Below the pieces are notes generated by a model. It was given only the letters and a program-made list of their open reading frames with translations, was not told the origin of the DNA and searched no databases. A stretch of 64,000 nt of DNA from Mesonia oceanica (GTDB lineage Bacteria; Bacteroidota; Bacteroidia; Flavobacteriales; Flavobacteriaceae). How positions within the stretch are numbered: position 1 is the first letter of the stretch; each line of letters opens with the position of its first letter. The position numbers and the translations under genes are program-made. Of the stretch, positions 8,695-17,565 are shown one piece after another. Location: the NCBI RefSeq assembly GCF_902499555.1, contig NZ_CABVMM010000008.1, positions 124,001 through 188,000 of the forward strand. Reading direction: 5' to 3'.

Positions 8695-9069
8695 ATATGT
8701 AGGAGATTTTCTATTCAATGTCTTGAATAAATAATTTGTAATCAGCGTCATTTCTGAGCCTGCCCGTTGAACGAGCAGGTTTGATGCAGAACATTAACCT
8801 TTTTATTTTGTGATTAGATACTGTTGAATCAATCCCACTTGGCAGTTATGGATGTTTTAACTGATAATAGATATTAATTTTCTGATTTTAGAAATACAGA
8901 TGTATCGAGAATAGGAGATAGGTCCCATTCTCAAAACTCTATTCTTCATAGAAGATTTTCACGAAAATTTGTACCGAAACGAATCCAAAATGTAAACTTC
9001 GGCTCGCCAATACTTTTTAAAGATAGAATTGGCTTATAATAGTTACTTGAATTTAGCTATTATAGGCTA
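8695..9069. other. Gene-free interval between convergent genes
   Basis: No credible open reading frame. It contains an imperfect palindrome around 8758-8782 (CCTGC..GCAGG arms with an inner CCGTT/AACGA pair) in a GTCATTTCTGAGCCTGC context resembling dispersed extragenic repeats, and an 8-bp inverted repeat at 9035-9064 (TATAATAG/CTATTATA) just after the PBP1A stop codon. Confidence 0.5.
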
Positions 9070-11376
9070 CTACTCTTTATCTTTTTTTCCTTTTAAGAAA
9101 GAGAAAATACCGCCTTTTTTCTTTTTCTCTTTCTTAAATTCTTTTTCATCTTTATTACCACCAAATAATTTTTTAAAGAAACCGTCTTCTTTGGTTCGTT
9201 CACAATCTAGATCGCTTATCACCTTACTGTCGGGTTTTTCAAAGTGGGCATTAGTGATTTTGTTAAACTCATCATCTGTATTTAGTTTTTGCATAAAACC
9301 ACCAAAAATAGGTAAGGCAGAGTTAGCTCCTTGACCGATTCCGGTACTGCTGAACCCTATACGCTGATCGTCATTACCTACCCAAGTTACGGTTACCAAT
9401 TGGGGCGTAATCCCTACAAACCAACCATCTTTATTATCTTGGGTGGTTCCTGTTTTTCCAGCGATATCATTTCTTAAACCATAGGTGTTTCTTAATCTCG
9501 TAGCGGTTCCTTCGTTAATGGTAGCTTTCATAAATTCCAACATCACTTGACGCGTATAATCACTATAGACAGGTTTTTCCTCTTTATTTTCAGGTTCAAA
9601 TTCCGCAATTAGATTTCCATTTTTGTCCTCTATTTTGGTAATAAAAAACGGAGTAGAAGGTTTACTTTCATTTACAAAAGAAGTATAAGCCTTCGCTAAT
9701 TCCAATAAACCTAAATTTGCCGTTCCTAAAGCTATGGAAGGTACTTCTTCAATCTCGCTTTTAATGCCCATATCATGAGCCAATTGAATCACTTTTTCGA
9801 TTCCTACTTCATTTAATACTTTTACCGCAATGGTATTTACCGAATTACTAAGGGCTTTTTCTAACGAGTAATTTAAATCAGGGTCATTGAGGCCATCGGC
9901 GTTCTTGGGTGTCCAATTATCAACGTCGGTGTAAGTAACTGCTTTTACCGGAAAGTAAGTACAGGGAGCCATACCATTTTCAATGGCTGCGGTATAAACA
10001 AAAGGTTTAAATGTAGAACCCACTTGTCGTTTACTTTGGCTTACGTGATCGTATTTAAAATAGCGATAATCAATTCCGCCAATGTAAGTTCTTACCGCTC
10101 CTGTGGCAGGTTCTAAAGAAACCATCCCGCTATTTAAAAATTTTAAATAGTGTTGTAAACTATCTAGGGTAGAAGCTTGAACCACGCTGTTTTCATCCCA
10201 CTCAAAAAATTCCATTTCCCGTTTTTGAGTCAAACTATCTTCAATTTGTTGGTCCGATAGACCTTGACTCTTTAATTGCTGGTAGCGTTTTAGCTTCTTC
10301 TTATTGCTTTCTATGATTTTCTTGTTGGTAAGCCAAGGAGCATTCTTTCCGTAGGCTTTTTCAAATTGCTGCTGAAGTTTCTCCATATGTGAACGCATTG
10401 CTTCTTCAGCATATTTTTGCATCATTAAATCTAAGGTAGTATGAACTTTTAAACCATCCCGATAAATATTATAAGCAGAACCATCCGGTTTTTTTAAATC
10501 TTTTTCATCGATTAAATGCTGTAATTTTTTTTGAATAAGCGCTCGAAAATAAGGAGCTACTCCTTGATTGGGTGCATAATATTGATAGTCTAAAGCAATC
10601 TTTTGTTGCATGGCTTTACTTGCTTTTGCTTCAGAAATAAAATTGTATTTAACCATTTGCTGTAAAACCACATCCCGACGTAATTGACTTCTTTCTGGGA
10701 ATAATCTTGGATTGTAACTATGGTTTGCTTTTAAAGAACCAACTAAGGTTGCTGCTTCCGGCAAGCTTAGTTCCCGCGTATGTTTATTGAAAAACTTAAC
10801 CGAAGCGCTTTCAATTCCGTAAGTATTATCACTAAAAGGAACGGTATTAAAGTAAAGTCTAAGGATTTCTTTTTTAGAATAGATTTCTTCCATGCGTTTG
10901 GCAACAATACTTTCCCTAATTTTGTTGACCACAATTCCCAAAGAACCATAATTCTTTCTGCCGAAAAGATTTTTAGCCAGCTGTAGAGTGATGGTACTTC
11001 CGCCACCGGAAGATTCATCAGACATTAAAATGGTTTTAAAAAATACACGTAGCAAACTTTGGTTATCTACCCCATCGTGCTCATAAAAACGAACATCTTC
11101 GGTAGCCACCAAGGCATCGATTAAATGTTTTGGGAAATCTTGATAGGAAACCGATTGTCTATCGAAAATATAATACTTCCCGATGAGTTTTCCATCTTTA
11201 TCTAAAACTTGTGTAGCTTGACTTTGTTTGAGTTCACTTAATTCTTTTTTGGTGGGAACTTTACCCCAAAACCCAAAGTAAATACTTCCGTAGAAACCTG
11301 CAAAAGCAACTATTAAAATTAAAAACAAATAGAGTAGGCGTTTCACCCATTTGTTTTTGAAAAACTTTTTCAGCAT
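9070..11376 (-). CDS. Bifunctional penicillin-binding protein 1A (glycosyltransferase/transpeptidase)
   Basis: A class A PBP that polymerises glycan strands and cross-links peptides in the periplasm. It has 768 residues: N-terminal membrane anchor (13-35), GT51 domain with ATEDVRFYEHDG (91-102) and GGGSTITLQLAKNLF (124-138), then the transpeptidase with SxxK STFK (454-457), SVN (512-514) and KTGTT (641-645). All key residues are present. The C-terminus is a short, very basic Lys-rich tail, presumably periplasmic. It lies 13 nt downstream of the DUF1206 gene. The lpoB-like gene at 35.8 kb may encode its activator, by analogy only. Confidence 0.95.
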   Translation of the reverse strand: MLKKFFKNKWVKRLLYLFLILIVAFAGFYGSIYFGFWGKVPTKKELSELKQSQATQVLDKDGKLIGKYYIFDRQSVSYQDFPKHLIDALVATEDVRFYEHDGVDNQSLLRVFFKTILMSDESSGGGSTITLQLAKNLFGRKNYGSLGIVVNKIRESIVAKRMEEIYSKKEILRLYFNTVPFSDNTYGIESASVKFFNKHTRELSLPEAATLVGSLKANHSYNPRLFPERSQLRRDVVLQQMVKYNFISEAKASKAMQQKIALDYQYYAPNQGVAPYFRALIQKKLQHLIDEKDLKKPDGSAYNIYRDGLKVHTTLDLMMQKYAEEAMRSHMEKLQQQFEKAYGKNAPWLTNKKIIESNKKKLKRYQQLKSQGLSDQQIEDSLTQKREMEFFEWDENSVVQASTLDSLQHYLKFLNSGMVSLEPATGAVRTYIGGIDYRYFKYDHVSQSKRQVGSTFKPFVYTAAIENGMAPCTYFPVKAVTYTDVDNWTPKNADGLNDPDLNYSLEKALSNSVNTIAVKVLNEVGIEKVIQLAHDMGIKSEIEEVPSIALGTANLGLLELAKAYTSFVNESKPSTPFFITKIEDKNGNLIAEFEPENKEEKPVYSDYTRQVMLEFMKATINEGTATRLRNTYGLRNDIAGKTGTTQDNKDGWFVGITPQLVTVTWVGNDDQRIGFSSTGIGQGANSALPIFGGFMQKLNTDDEFNKITNAHFEKPDSKVISDLDCERTKEDGFFKKLFGGNKDEKEFKKEKKKKGGIFSFLKGKKDKE

Positions 11377-11389
11377 ATATCTTAATTAG

Positions 11390-12160
11390 TTAGTCGTCAA
11401 ACTTTTTGTATTTGGACAATAAAAGGACAAAAATACCATAACTTGCCAATCCTGCCGAAACCAAAGCCATTAAAATTGTGCCATAACTAGAATCTTGTAG
11501 GAAAGAAAATGCTTCTTTGGTTCCTTTAATTTCATTTTGTCCGGAATATAAGCCTGCTTTTAAAAAGAAAAAGGCAATAATTCCTACCACAATAGCCCTA
11601 GCATAATACCCGAAATAACCTGCGTATTTGGCGAGTTTATGAAATTTAAGTCCGTCTATAGAAAATTCTTTTAGAAATCTTTTATCAACTGCTTTTTTAA
11701 AGTGAAAAATAGCTTTTCCGGCCAAAGCTAAACCAATTATTATAAAAGCAATAGTAACTACTGTTGGGCCAAACATATCCACATAATTTTTTCCACCTGA
11801 ACTACTAGAACCGGAAATTACTTTTTTAACGGCAATTCCTGCGACGACCAAGTAAATTATAGCACTTACCGCAAAACCTATACGCTTCACTATTCCTTTG
11901 GTATCACTTCCGTTATTTTCAGGGTCGCTAAAACTTTGAATAAATCGCCAAATAGAATAGGAGATAAGGCCTAAGGCTAAAACAATTAAGATCACATTTC
12001 CTAACGGTTGTTTTTGTAAGAAATCCAATACTTGAAATTTTCCTGACATGGCTCCTCCCATGTTTAAGGCAGCTAGTAAGGTTAATATTCCGGAAATTAA
12101 ATAGATGACCCCTTTGGCAGCTAAGCCAAATTTTGCAATTTTTTTTGTAGAACTTTTCAT
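11390..12160 (-). CDS. DUF1206 domain membrane protein
   Basis: I start it at MKSSTKKIAKFGLAAKGVIY (256 residues), which aligns with the usual family N-terminus; the longer frame would need a TTG start 51 nt upstream. DUF1206 proteins contain three repeats of a two-helix membrane unit, here seen as FGLAAKGVIYLISG, IGFAVSAIIYLVVAG and AGYFGYYARAIVVGIIAFFFL. The Arg/Lys-Gly pattern before each helix is typical. Function unknown. It lies just upstream of the PBP1A gene on the same strand and may share its transcript. Confidence 0.8.
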   Translation of the reverse strand: MKSSTKKIAKFGLAAKGVIYLISGILTLLAALNMGGAMSGKFQVLDFLQKQPLGNVILIVLALGLISYSIWRFIQSFSDPENNGSDTKGIVKRIGFAVSAIIYLVVAGIAVKKVISGSSSSGGKNYVDMFGPTVVTIAFIIIGLALAGKAIFHFKKAVDKRFLKEFSIDGLKFHKLAKYAGYFGYYARAIVVGIIAFFFLKAGLYSGQNEIKGTKEAFSFLQDSSYGTILMALVSAGLASYGIFVLLLSKYKKFDD

Positions 12161-12343
12161 TTTCAGGCAGTTAGTTGGTTTTGAGATTTCAATGTACAAG
12201 AGATTTTGCAATAAGAAGAATTAATTTGATTAAGTTTAACAGCATATTTCACGAACGTTAAATTCTTCCAAAAGCCTTCAAGATTCTCGATGAAAAGTAT
12301 AATCTATAATATCTTTAATCATTCAATATAAAAACTAATAACT

Positions 12344-13069
12344 ATGAGTAATCTTAAAAATAAAACTGCCTTTATCACCGGAGGTAGCAAAGGTATTGGC
12401 TACGGAATTGCAGAAGCTTTAATAAAAGAAGGAGTAAATGTTGCTATTACCAGTCGTTCTTTACAATCGGCAGAAGATGCTGCTAATGAGTTAACAACCG
12501 ATAGCGCAAAAGCTTTAGGTTTAAAAGCAGATGTAAGAAATTTAATCGATCAAGAGGAAGCCATCAGAAGAACCGTAGAAGAATTTGGGCAAGTAGATTT
12601 TGTAATTGCAAATGCCGGTTTAGGCCATTTTGGAAGTATAGGAGAGCTTACCGATAGAGAATGGAGGGAAACTATAGATACCAATTTAACCGGAGTATTT
12701 TATACCATTAAATCTTCTTTGGAAGAACTTAAAAAATCGAAAGGTTATTTCATTACCATTTCTAGTTTGGCCGGAACTAACTTTTTCGCCGGAGGAGCAG
12801 CTTATAATGCTAGTAAATTTGGATTAACTGGTTTTACCCAATCGGTCATGTTAGATTTACGTCAAGATGGCATTAATGTTTCTACCATTATGCCTGGTTC
12901 TGTTTCAACTCATTTTAATGGAAATGATCCTGAAGCGAAGAAAGATGAGCAAGCTTGGAAAATCCAAATTGAAGATTTAGGGGAATTAGTGGTCGATTTA
13001 TTTAAAATGAATAAACGCGCTTTACCAAGTAAAATTGAAATTAGACCGGCACAACCACCTCAAAAATAA
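12344..13069 (+). CDS. SDR-family oxidoreductase
   Basis: A 241-residue classical short-chain dehydrogenase/reductase. The NAD(P)-binding glycine motif TGGSKGIG is at 12-19, NAG at 90-92, the catalytic Ser in ITISSLAG (137-144) and the YxxxK pair at Tyr154/Lys158. Best general match is the 3-oxoacyl-ACP-reductase-like (FabG-like) group, but the substrate is not determinable. The aldo/keto reductase gene follows after 9 nt, so the two form an operon of NAD(P)-dependent reductases. A near-match to the -7 motif (TATCTTTA) lies upstream. Confidence 0.85.
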   Translation: MSNLKNKTAFITGGSKGIGYGIAEALIKEGVNVAITSRSLQSAEDAANELTTDSAKALGLKADVRNLIDQEEAIRRTVEEFGQVDFVIANAGLGHFGSIGELTDREWRETIDTNLTGVFYTIKSSLEELKKSKGYFITISSLAGTNFFAGGAAYNASKFGLTGFTQSVMLDLRQDGINVSTIMPGSVSTHFNGNDPEAKKDEQAWKIQIEDLGELVVDLFKMNKRALPSKIEIRPAQPPQK

Positions 13070-13078
13070 TCTATAAAG

Positions 13079-14029
13079 ATGAAAAAGAAAAAATTAGGAA
13101 ATACAGAACTAGAAACCGCTCCTATTATTTTTGGAGGCAATGTTTTTGGTTGGACCCTAGATGAAAAAGAATCTTTTAAGATGCTCGATGAGCTGTTAGA
13201 TAAAGGCTACGATACCATTGATACTGCCGATGTTTACTCCCGTTGGGCAGAGGGAAATAGTGGAGGGGAATCTGAAACTATTTTAGGAAAATGGATGAAA
13301 GAAAGAGGAGTGAGAGATCGAATTAGCCTACATACCAAAGTAGGGTCTGATATGGGGCAAGGACATAAAGATATTTCAAAATCTTATATTTTATCGGCCG
13401 TTGAAGATTCTTTAAAAAGGCTTCAAACCGATTATATCGATTTATATTATACCCATTGGGATGACGATAAAACTCCAGTGGAAGAAACGTTAGAAGCTTA
13501 CCAGAAATTAATAGATCAAGGTAAAGTAAGGTACATTGGAGCTTCTAATTTATCTGCTGAACGTTTGCAAGATTCTTTAGATGCTGCTAAAGCCAAAGAT
13601 TTACCGAAGTATCAAGTATTTCAGCAACAATATAATTTAATGGAACGCGATGATTTTGAGGGAGAAATTAAAACTATTTGTACTGCAAATAATGTTGGAG
13701 TGACTACTTATTTTTCATTGGCGAGTGGTTTTCTTACCGGAAAGTATAGAAAAGAAGATGATTTTGAAGGGAAGAAAAGAAAAAGCTTTGTACAAAAATA
13801 TTTGAATAGGAGAGGCTTGGAAGTTTTAGGTGTTTTAGATGAAATTTCTGAGGCGCATCAAATTTCTAATGCAGGAGTTGCTTTGGCTTGGATTATGAAC
13901 CGTCCCGGTGTTACGGCACCTATTGCCAGTGCAACAAAATCATCCCATCTAAAAGCTTTTGATGAGGCTGTTTCTGTAAATTTATCGGAACAAGAAATGA
14001 ACAGGTTAACAGAAGTGAGCAAAAAGTAA
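13079..14029 (+). CDS. Aldo/keto reductase
   Basis: A 316-residue (alpha/beta)8 NADPH-dependent carbonyl reductase. The catalytic tetrad is visible: Asp48 and Tyr53 in TIDTADVYS, Lys87 in HTKVGS and His126 in LYYTHWDDD. The C-terminal cofactor-binding signature PGVTAPIASATKSSHL is intact. It resembles the YajO/IolS-type group. Substrate unknown. Second gene of the two-gene reductase operon, ended by the strong palindrome just downstream. Confidence 0.9.
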   Translation: MKKKKLGNTELETAPIIFGGNVFGWTLDEKESFKMLDELLDKGYDTIDTADVYSRWAEGNSGGESETILGKWMKERGVRDRISLHTKVGSDMGQGHKDISKSYILSAVEDSLKRLQTDYIDLYYTHWDDDKTPVEETLEAYQKLIDQGKVRYIGASNLSAERLQDSLDAAKAKDLPKYQVFQQQYNLMERDDFEGEIKTICTANNVGVTTYFSLASGFLTGKYRKEDDFEGKKRKSFVQKYLNRRGLEVLGVLDEISEAHQISNAGVALAWIMNRPGVTAPIASATKSSHLKAFDEAVSVNLSEQEMNRLTEVSKK

Positions 14030-14051
14030 TTTCTTATAAATTAATGCATAA

Positions 14052-14081
14052 AAAAAGCGTGGAAAATTTTCCACGCTTTTT
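14052..14081. terminator. Bidirectional terminator between the aldo/keto reductase gene and rpoD
   Basis: A perfect 30-bp palindrome with arms AAAAAGCGTGGAAAA and its complement, giving a stable GC core and a T-run in both directions. It separates two convergent genes. Confidence 0.9.
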
Positions 14082-14085
14082 AATT

Positions 14086-14952
14086 TTAACCTAAATATTT
14101 TTTTAGGATCTTATTTTTAGACTGATGCTTTAAACGTCTAATTCCTTTTTCCCTAATTTGTCTTACACGCTCTCTACTTAAATCAAAAGTATCTCCAATT
14201 TCTTGAAGCGTCATTGCCGGTTGGTTACCAATACCATAATTTAATCGAATTACATCTGCTTCTCGGGTAGATAGAGTGTCTAAAGCTCTATTAATCTCAA
14301 TACTTAATGAATCTTGTATTAAATTGTCATCAGGATTGGGAGATTCACCAGAACTTAAAACATCATATAGATTAGAATCGTTTTCGCCTTCTTTAAATGG
14401 AGCATCCATAGAAAGATGTCTTCCAGAATTTTTCATCGCCGTCTTTACTTGTGCGGTAGGCATATCTAATTCTTTAGCCACCTCATTAGCAGATGGAGGT
14501 CGCTCTAGCGATTGCTCTAATTGAGAGTAGGCTTTGTTTATTTTATTGATTACTCCAATCTTGTTTAACGGTAATCTCACTACACGGGATTGCTCTGCTA
14601 AGGCTTGTAAAATAGATTGTCTAATCCACCAAACTGCATAAGAAATAAACTTAAAACCACGGGTTTCATCAAAACGTTTAGCCGCTTTTACCAAACCTAC
14701 ATTTCCTTCATTAATTAAATCAGGTAATTTTAAACCTTGATTTTGGTATTGTTTAGCTACCGAAACAACAAACCTAAGGTTAGCATTAGTTAGTTTTTCT
14801 AACGCGCGTTGATCACCTTCCCTAATGCGCTGTGCCAACTCAACTTCCTCGTCTGCAGTAATTAAATCTACCTTGCTAATGTCTTGAAGGTATTTATCTA
14901 AAGACTTAGATTCTCTGTTGGTAACCTGCTTGGTAATTTTAAGTTGTCTCAT
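14086..14952 (-). CDS. rpoD: Primary sigma factor RpoD (Bacteroidetes-type)
   Basis: Housekeeping sigma-70 factor that recruits RNA polymerase to promoters. At 288 residues it lacks region 1.1 and the long non-conserved region, as is usual for the Bacteroidota primary sigma. Region 1.2 starts at about residue 17, region 2 contains [27 protein letters not shown] and [16 protein letters not shown], region 3 follows, and region 4 has the helix-turn-helix [18 protein letters not shown]. This sigma goes with the TAnnTTTG promoters seen through the window. Single gene with its own terminator and promoter match. Confidence 0.95.
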   Translation of the reverse strand: MRQLKITKQVTNRESKSLDKYLQDISKVDLITADEEVELAQRIREGDQRALEKLTNANLRFVVSVAKQYQNQGLKLPDLINEGNVGLVKAAKRFDETRGFKFISYAVWWIRQSILQALAEQSRVVRLPLNKIGVINKINKAYSQLEQSLERPPSANEVAKELDMPTAQVKTAMKNSGRHLSMDAPFKEGENDSNLYDVLSSGESPNPDDNLIQDSLSIEINRALDTLSTREADVIRLNYGIGNQPAMTLQEIGDTFDLSRERVRQIREKGIRRLKHQSKNKILKKYLG

Positions 14953-15019
14953 ATTATTTATCTAATTATTGTTTGTAAGTGATATCTAAATTCATTATAA
15001 CATATTTAATTGGATTTTC

Positions 15020-15027
15020 CAAATTTA
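15020..15027 (-). promoter_or_regulatory. Putative -7 element for rpoD
   Basis: TAAATTTG on the minus strand matches TAnnTTTG and would give a leader of about 60 nt before the rpoD ATG. No clear -33 TTG. Confidence 0.4.
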
Positions 15028-15062
15028 AACATAGATAAAATTGATATCACTATAAATAAAAA

Positions 15063-15093
15063 AATCACAGGCAGTAAAAAACCACCTGTGATT
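15063..15093 (-). terminator. Terminator of the FKBP isomerase gene
   Basis: AATCACAGG and CCTGTGATT form a 9-bp stem. On the minus strand the stem runs straight into a T-rich tail. It lies about 20 nt past the stop of the isomerase gene. Confidence 0.75.
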
Positions 15094-15115
15094 AAACGAG
15101 AAATATTAAAAAATA

Positions 15116-15544
15116 TTACTTTATCTCAACTACTTCTACATCAAAAATTAAATCTTTTCCAGCAAGTGGATGATTGGCATCGATGATGATTGATTCTTCT
15201 TTTACTTCAGCAACTCTAAGTTGACGTTCAGAACCATCAGGATTCTTAGCTACTAAGCCCATACCTACTTCTGGAGTAATTTCTTGAGGAAGTTGATCTT
15301 TAGGGATTTCCTGAAACAATTCTTTTTGTATATCACCATAAGCTTCGGTTTGTGGTATTTGAATGGTTTTCTTTTCATTTACTTCCATATCAATCAAACC
15401 TTTTTCAAGACCTGGGATAATTTGACCGCCGCCAATGGTGAACTCGATAGGCTCTCTTTCTATAGAACTATCGAAAACCTGACCATCTTCCAGTTTTCCA
15501 GTATAATGAATTTTTACAGTGTCATTGTTTTTTACTTGACTCAT
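15116..15544 (-). CDS. FKBP-type peptidyl-prolyl cis-trans isomerase (SlyD-like)
   Basis: A 142-residue cytoplasmic prolyl isomerase and probable chaperone. The FKBP strand-turn VKIHYTGKLEDGQVFDSS (10-27) and the later IDANHPLAGKDLIFDVEVVEI are diagnostic of the SlyD branch, with the IF (insert-in-flap) domain in between (about 70-125). The His-rich metal-binding tail of E. coli SlyD is absent. Single-gene unit with its own terminator. Confidence 0.9.
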   Translation of the reverse strand: MSQVKNNDTVKIHYTGKLEDGQVFDSSIEREPIEFTIGGGQIIPGLEKGLIDMEVNEKKTIQIPQTEAYGDIQKELFQEIPKDQLPQEITPEVGMGLVAKNPDGSERQLRVAEVKEESIIIDANHPLAGKDLIFDVEVVEIK

Positions 15545-15798
15545 AACTTAGTTTTTCAATTTTAAAAATCTGAAAATTAACTACATAAGTTAATTCACAA
15601 TTAAGCTGCGAAACTACATAGAACTATAGGAATAGCCACAGAAAATCCGGATTAATCTAGCCTGTTAAGAAAAACTTAACAATTTTTAGATGTTTAAAGG
15701 GCTTCTGTTGGAGTCTTAAGGTAATATTAAAATTTAAGGATTTAAGAACTTATTAATAAACACTTAGTATTTAATCTCTAAATTCGGAAAAAAAATGG
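15545..15798. other. Intergenic stretch upstream of two tiny membrane-protein genes
   Basis: AT-rich and without a credible reading frame. A small hairpin GTTAAG-AAAAA-CTTAAC (15664-15680) is followed by a short T-run. TAAATTCG (15779-15786) is one mismatch from the -7 motif in front of the 43-residue gene. Confidence 0.35.
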
Positions 15799-15930
15799 AT
15801 GATTAGCAACAATACTTACACTTCTGAAGAGAAAAAAGTTAATGAAAAAACGTCAAAAATTACTTCAAGTGTAGTAACGGCAATTGTAGTAATGATTACT
15901 TTGGCAGTTATATATTGGATGCCTGCATAA
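15799..15930 (+). CDS. Small single-span membrane protein, 43 residues
   Basis: An ATG-initiated frame (MISNNTYTSEEKK start, ILAVIYWMPA-type end) too short for standard gene calling. The first 24 residues are polar and charged, and the rest form one hydrophobic helix (SSVVTAIVVMITLAVIYW), giving the topology of a small bitopic membrane protein. It is 55 nt upstream of another tiny single-span protein gene on the same strand, which supports it being real. I do not recognise the family. Function unknown; a subunit or regulator of a membrane complex is only a guess. Confidence 0.5.
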   Translation: MISNNTYTSEEKKVNEKTSKITSSVVTAIVVMITLAVIYWMPA

Positions 15931-15985
15931 ATTTTTAGAATTTTTTTGTAAATTGTATATTAAAGTAACCAACCAAAATCAATAT

Positions 15986-16144
15986 ATGGCAACAGATCCG
16001 AAAAAAAATCAGGAACATGAAGATTACATTTTAAAAGACAATAAGAAAACAAAATTTGGGGCTACCTTTATAATTATTGTTCTCATCTTATTGGCTATTG
16101 TGGTAGTAGCTTCCGGTTTTTATATGGAATGGTGGGAGTTTTAA
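15986..16144 (+). CDS. Small single-span membrane protein, 52 residues
   Basis: Starts at ATG (MATDPKKNQEHEDYILKD); a longer frame would need a TTG 33 nt upstream. About 24 charged residues precede one strong transmembrane helix (FGATFIIIVLILLAIVVVAS) and an aromatic, acidic end (YMEWWEF). It follows the 43-residue membrane-protein gene and is itself followed by a strong terminator, so the two look like a dicistronic unit of tiny membrane proteins. Family not recognised. Confidence 0.65.
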   Translation: MATDPKKNQEHEDYILKDNKKTKFGATFIIIVLILLAIVVVASGFYMEWWEF

Positions 16145-16175
16145 AAACTCACTAACCTATCTAACTACTTAGCAG

Positions 16176-16210
16176 ACGAGCTTCAAAGGTTATCTTTGAA
16201 GCTCGTTTTT
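16176..16210 (+). terminator. Strong intrinsic terminator after the tiny membrane-protein genes
   Basis: A 13-bp stem (ACGAGCTTCAAAG and complement) with a 5-nt loop, followed by TTTTATTG. Confidence 0.85.
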
Positions 16211-16351
16211 ATTGTTTTAGTACATCTCCGGAGGCTTGTCTCACTAGGTTTTAAATTGTGAAAACGTATTTTCTTATAACGCTGCCAAGTCTTGCCCCTT
16301 AGAAATTTACAATGTAAGTTTTTTGGAAAAGATAAATTCCCTTTCTTATGT

Positions 16352-17353
16352 TTATGTTATTTTATATTCAAGTTCTGGATGAGAAGAAATTTTATATTGT
16401 GTATGAATGCTTAGCGAATCTTTTAAGTCACTAATATCTTTAATTATTATTGGAGTAGTTAATCCGCTTTCATCAATCCCAATTTTTTCATCTTCATATA
16501 TTTGTATTTCAGTCATCAGTACTAATTGAGAAAAACCTTTTAGTTTTTTTCCTTCTATAATGGTTTCTTTTTTATCGAATAAAATTTCTCCATTTGTCTT
16601 TTTCTCTGCAGTACTTAAAGGGAACATTTCTTCCTTACTTACATCAAATATTTTTCTTACTTTTTCATAAGGTTTAGGATGATTTTCCTCTAATGGAATT
16701 CCTTCTTTTTTGAGTCCGATAGATAATTCTATTTTCTGTGGAATAAATACTGAATCGTAATTTACCTGATTCATCAAATTTAAAAAGATAGGAACCTGTT
16801 GTTCTTTTGCTAAAGCGTTTTGCATAGTTTCGCTTATAAGTATATCAGGTTTATTTTCAGAGTCTATGTTATATTTAGTAGCATCCTCTTTCACCAATTT
16901 TATGTTATAATCTTTTAGGCCTAATTTTAAAATTACATCTTGAAGAATTTCAAAACTCAATGGATTTATTTCTAATAATGTATACTTTATATCTTCTTTC
17001 GGATACCTAAGAATAAAGGGGAGAATTAGAGTAGCAAATGGACCAGTTCCCGCATATAGAACATGAAGAGGTTTTTGTTGATTGATTTTTTCTTGAATGG
17101 CTTTATTTATCCCTCTAATAAATTGTCTGGTCCTAATCATATCATCTATACAAAGAGCTGCCCAAAAAGTGCCTAATGCCTTGCCATTATCAAGATCAAT
17201 ATCATTTCTTCCATTTTCAACATCCATGTTTTGTCCACAAACCCCATTCAAAAGGTTTTTATATTCTTTTGATGCTATAGATAGTTTTTGGTAATCAAGA
17301 TGATCATTAAAATATTCTGAAGTAATTCGAATTATTTCTTTTTGTAGTTCCAT
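16352..17353 (-). CDS. PRMT-like class I SAM-dependent methyltransferase
   Basis: A 333-residue Rossmann methyltransferase. SAM motif I is VLYAGTGPF (98-106), the acidic ribose-binding segment is LLEIN (126-130) and the adenine-site region is EDATKY (156-161). The post-motif loop DILISETMQNALAKE carries Glu175 and Glu184 exactly nine residues apart, matching the double-E loop of protein arginine methyltransferases. An all-beta-looking C-terminal half follows, as in PRMTs. Protein or peptide methylation is therefore inferred; the substrate is unknown. It lies downstream of a JmjC/cupin oxygenase gene on the same strand, 212 nt away. Confidence 0.75.
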   Translation of the reverse strand: MELQKEIIRITSEYFNDHLDYQKLSIASKEYKNLLNGVCGQNMDVENGRNDIDLDNGKALGTFWAALCIDDMIRTRQFIRGINKAIQEKINQQKPLHVLYAGTGPFATLILPFILRYPKEDIKYTLLEINPLSFEILQDVILKLGLKDYNIKLVKEDATKYNIDSENKPDILISETMQNALAKEQQVPIFLNLMNQVNYDSVFIPQKIELSIGLKKEGIPLEENHPKPYEKVRKIFDVSKEEMFPLSTAEKKTNGEILFDKKETIIEGKKLKGFSQLVLMTEIQIYEDEKIGIDESGLTTPIIIKDISDLKDSLSIHTQYKISSHPELEYKIT

Positions 17354-17367
17354 TGATTAAAATGTAA

Positions 17368-17436
17368 TTATTCTTTTAAAATTTGATCTAATGATAAGTC
17401 TATAAAGCTGTTTCCTAAATTTAACAGTCCCAACAC
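17368..17436 (-). CDS. Possible tiny peptide directly upstream of the methyltransferase gene
   Basis: A GTG-initiated 22-residue frame ending FIDLSLDQILKE, with the protein-like composition of a short amphipathic helix. It stops 14 nt before the methyltransferase ATG. The open frame extends nine codons further upstream (SLEHSARAN) to a TAG, with no ATG. It could be a leader peptide, a decayed gene end or chance. It overlaps the end of the 43-residue frame in another register. Low confidence. Confidence 0.2.
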   Translation of the reverse strand: MLGLLNLGNSFIDLSLDQILKE

Positions 17437-17552
17437 GTTTGCTCTCGCTGAATGTTCAAGACTCTAAGATTTTTTACTCTAATTGATAATTGCTTAAAAG
17501 GCAAGACACCTATTTTGATTATGAATAAGCTTTTAAAACATCTCTTTACCAT
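17421..17552 (-). CDS. Possible Cys-tailed small peptide between oxygenase and methyltransferase genes
   Basis: An ATG-initiated 43-residue frame 13 nt after the oxygenase stop. It is basic, has a hydrophobic patch near the N-terminus, a KQLSIRVKNLRVLN segment recalling Bacteroidota RiPP leader peptides, and ends REQTCWDC. A modified-peptide precursor is a speculative reading, prompted by position between a JmjC oxygenase and a PRMT-like methyltransferase. Codon usage gives no strong support and chance is quite possible. Confidence 0.2.
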   Translation of the reverse strand: MVKRCFKSLFIIKIGVLPFKQLSIRVKNLRVLNIQREQTCWDC

Positions 17553-17565
17553 TTATAAATCCGGA

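Noticed and set aside
9035..9064. Inverted repeat TATAATAG/CTATTATA after the PBP1A gene as a terminator
   Set aside because: All-AT stem with no T-run on the gene strand; too weak to call.
9029..9334. Plus-strand frame overlapping the 3' end of the PBP1A gene
   Set aside because: Shadow of the Lys-rich coding end of PBP1A; composition is Phe/Ser-rich as expected from the complement.
16288..17510. TCTTGCC-type sequences in inverted orientation on both sides of the methyltransferase gene, considered as mobile-element ends
   Set aside because: Only about seven bases match clearly, with no target-site duplication or transposase.
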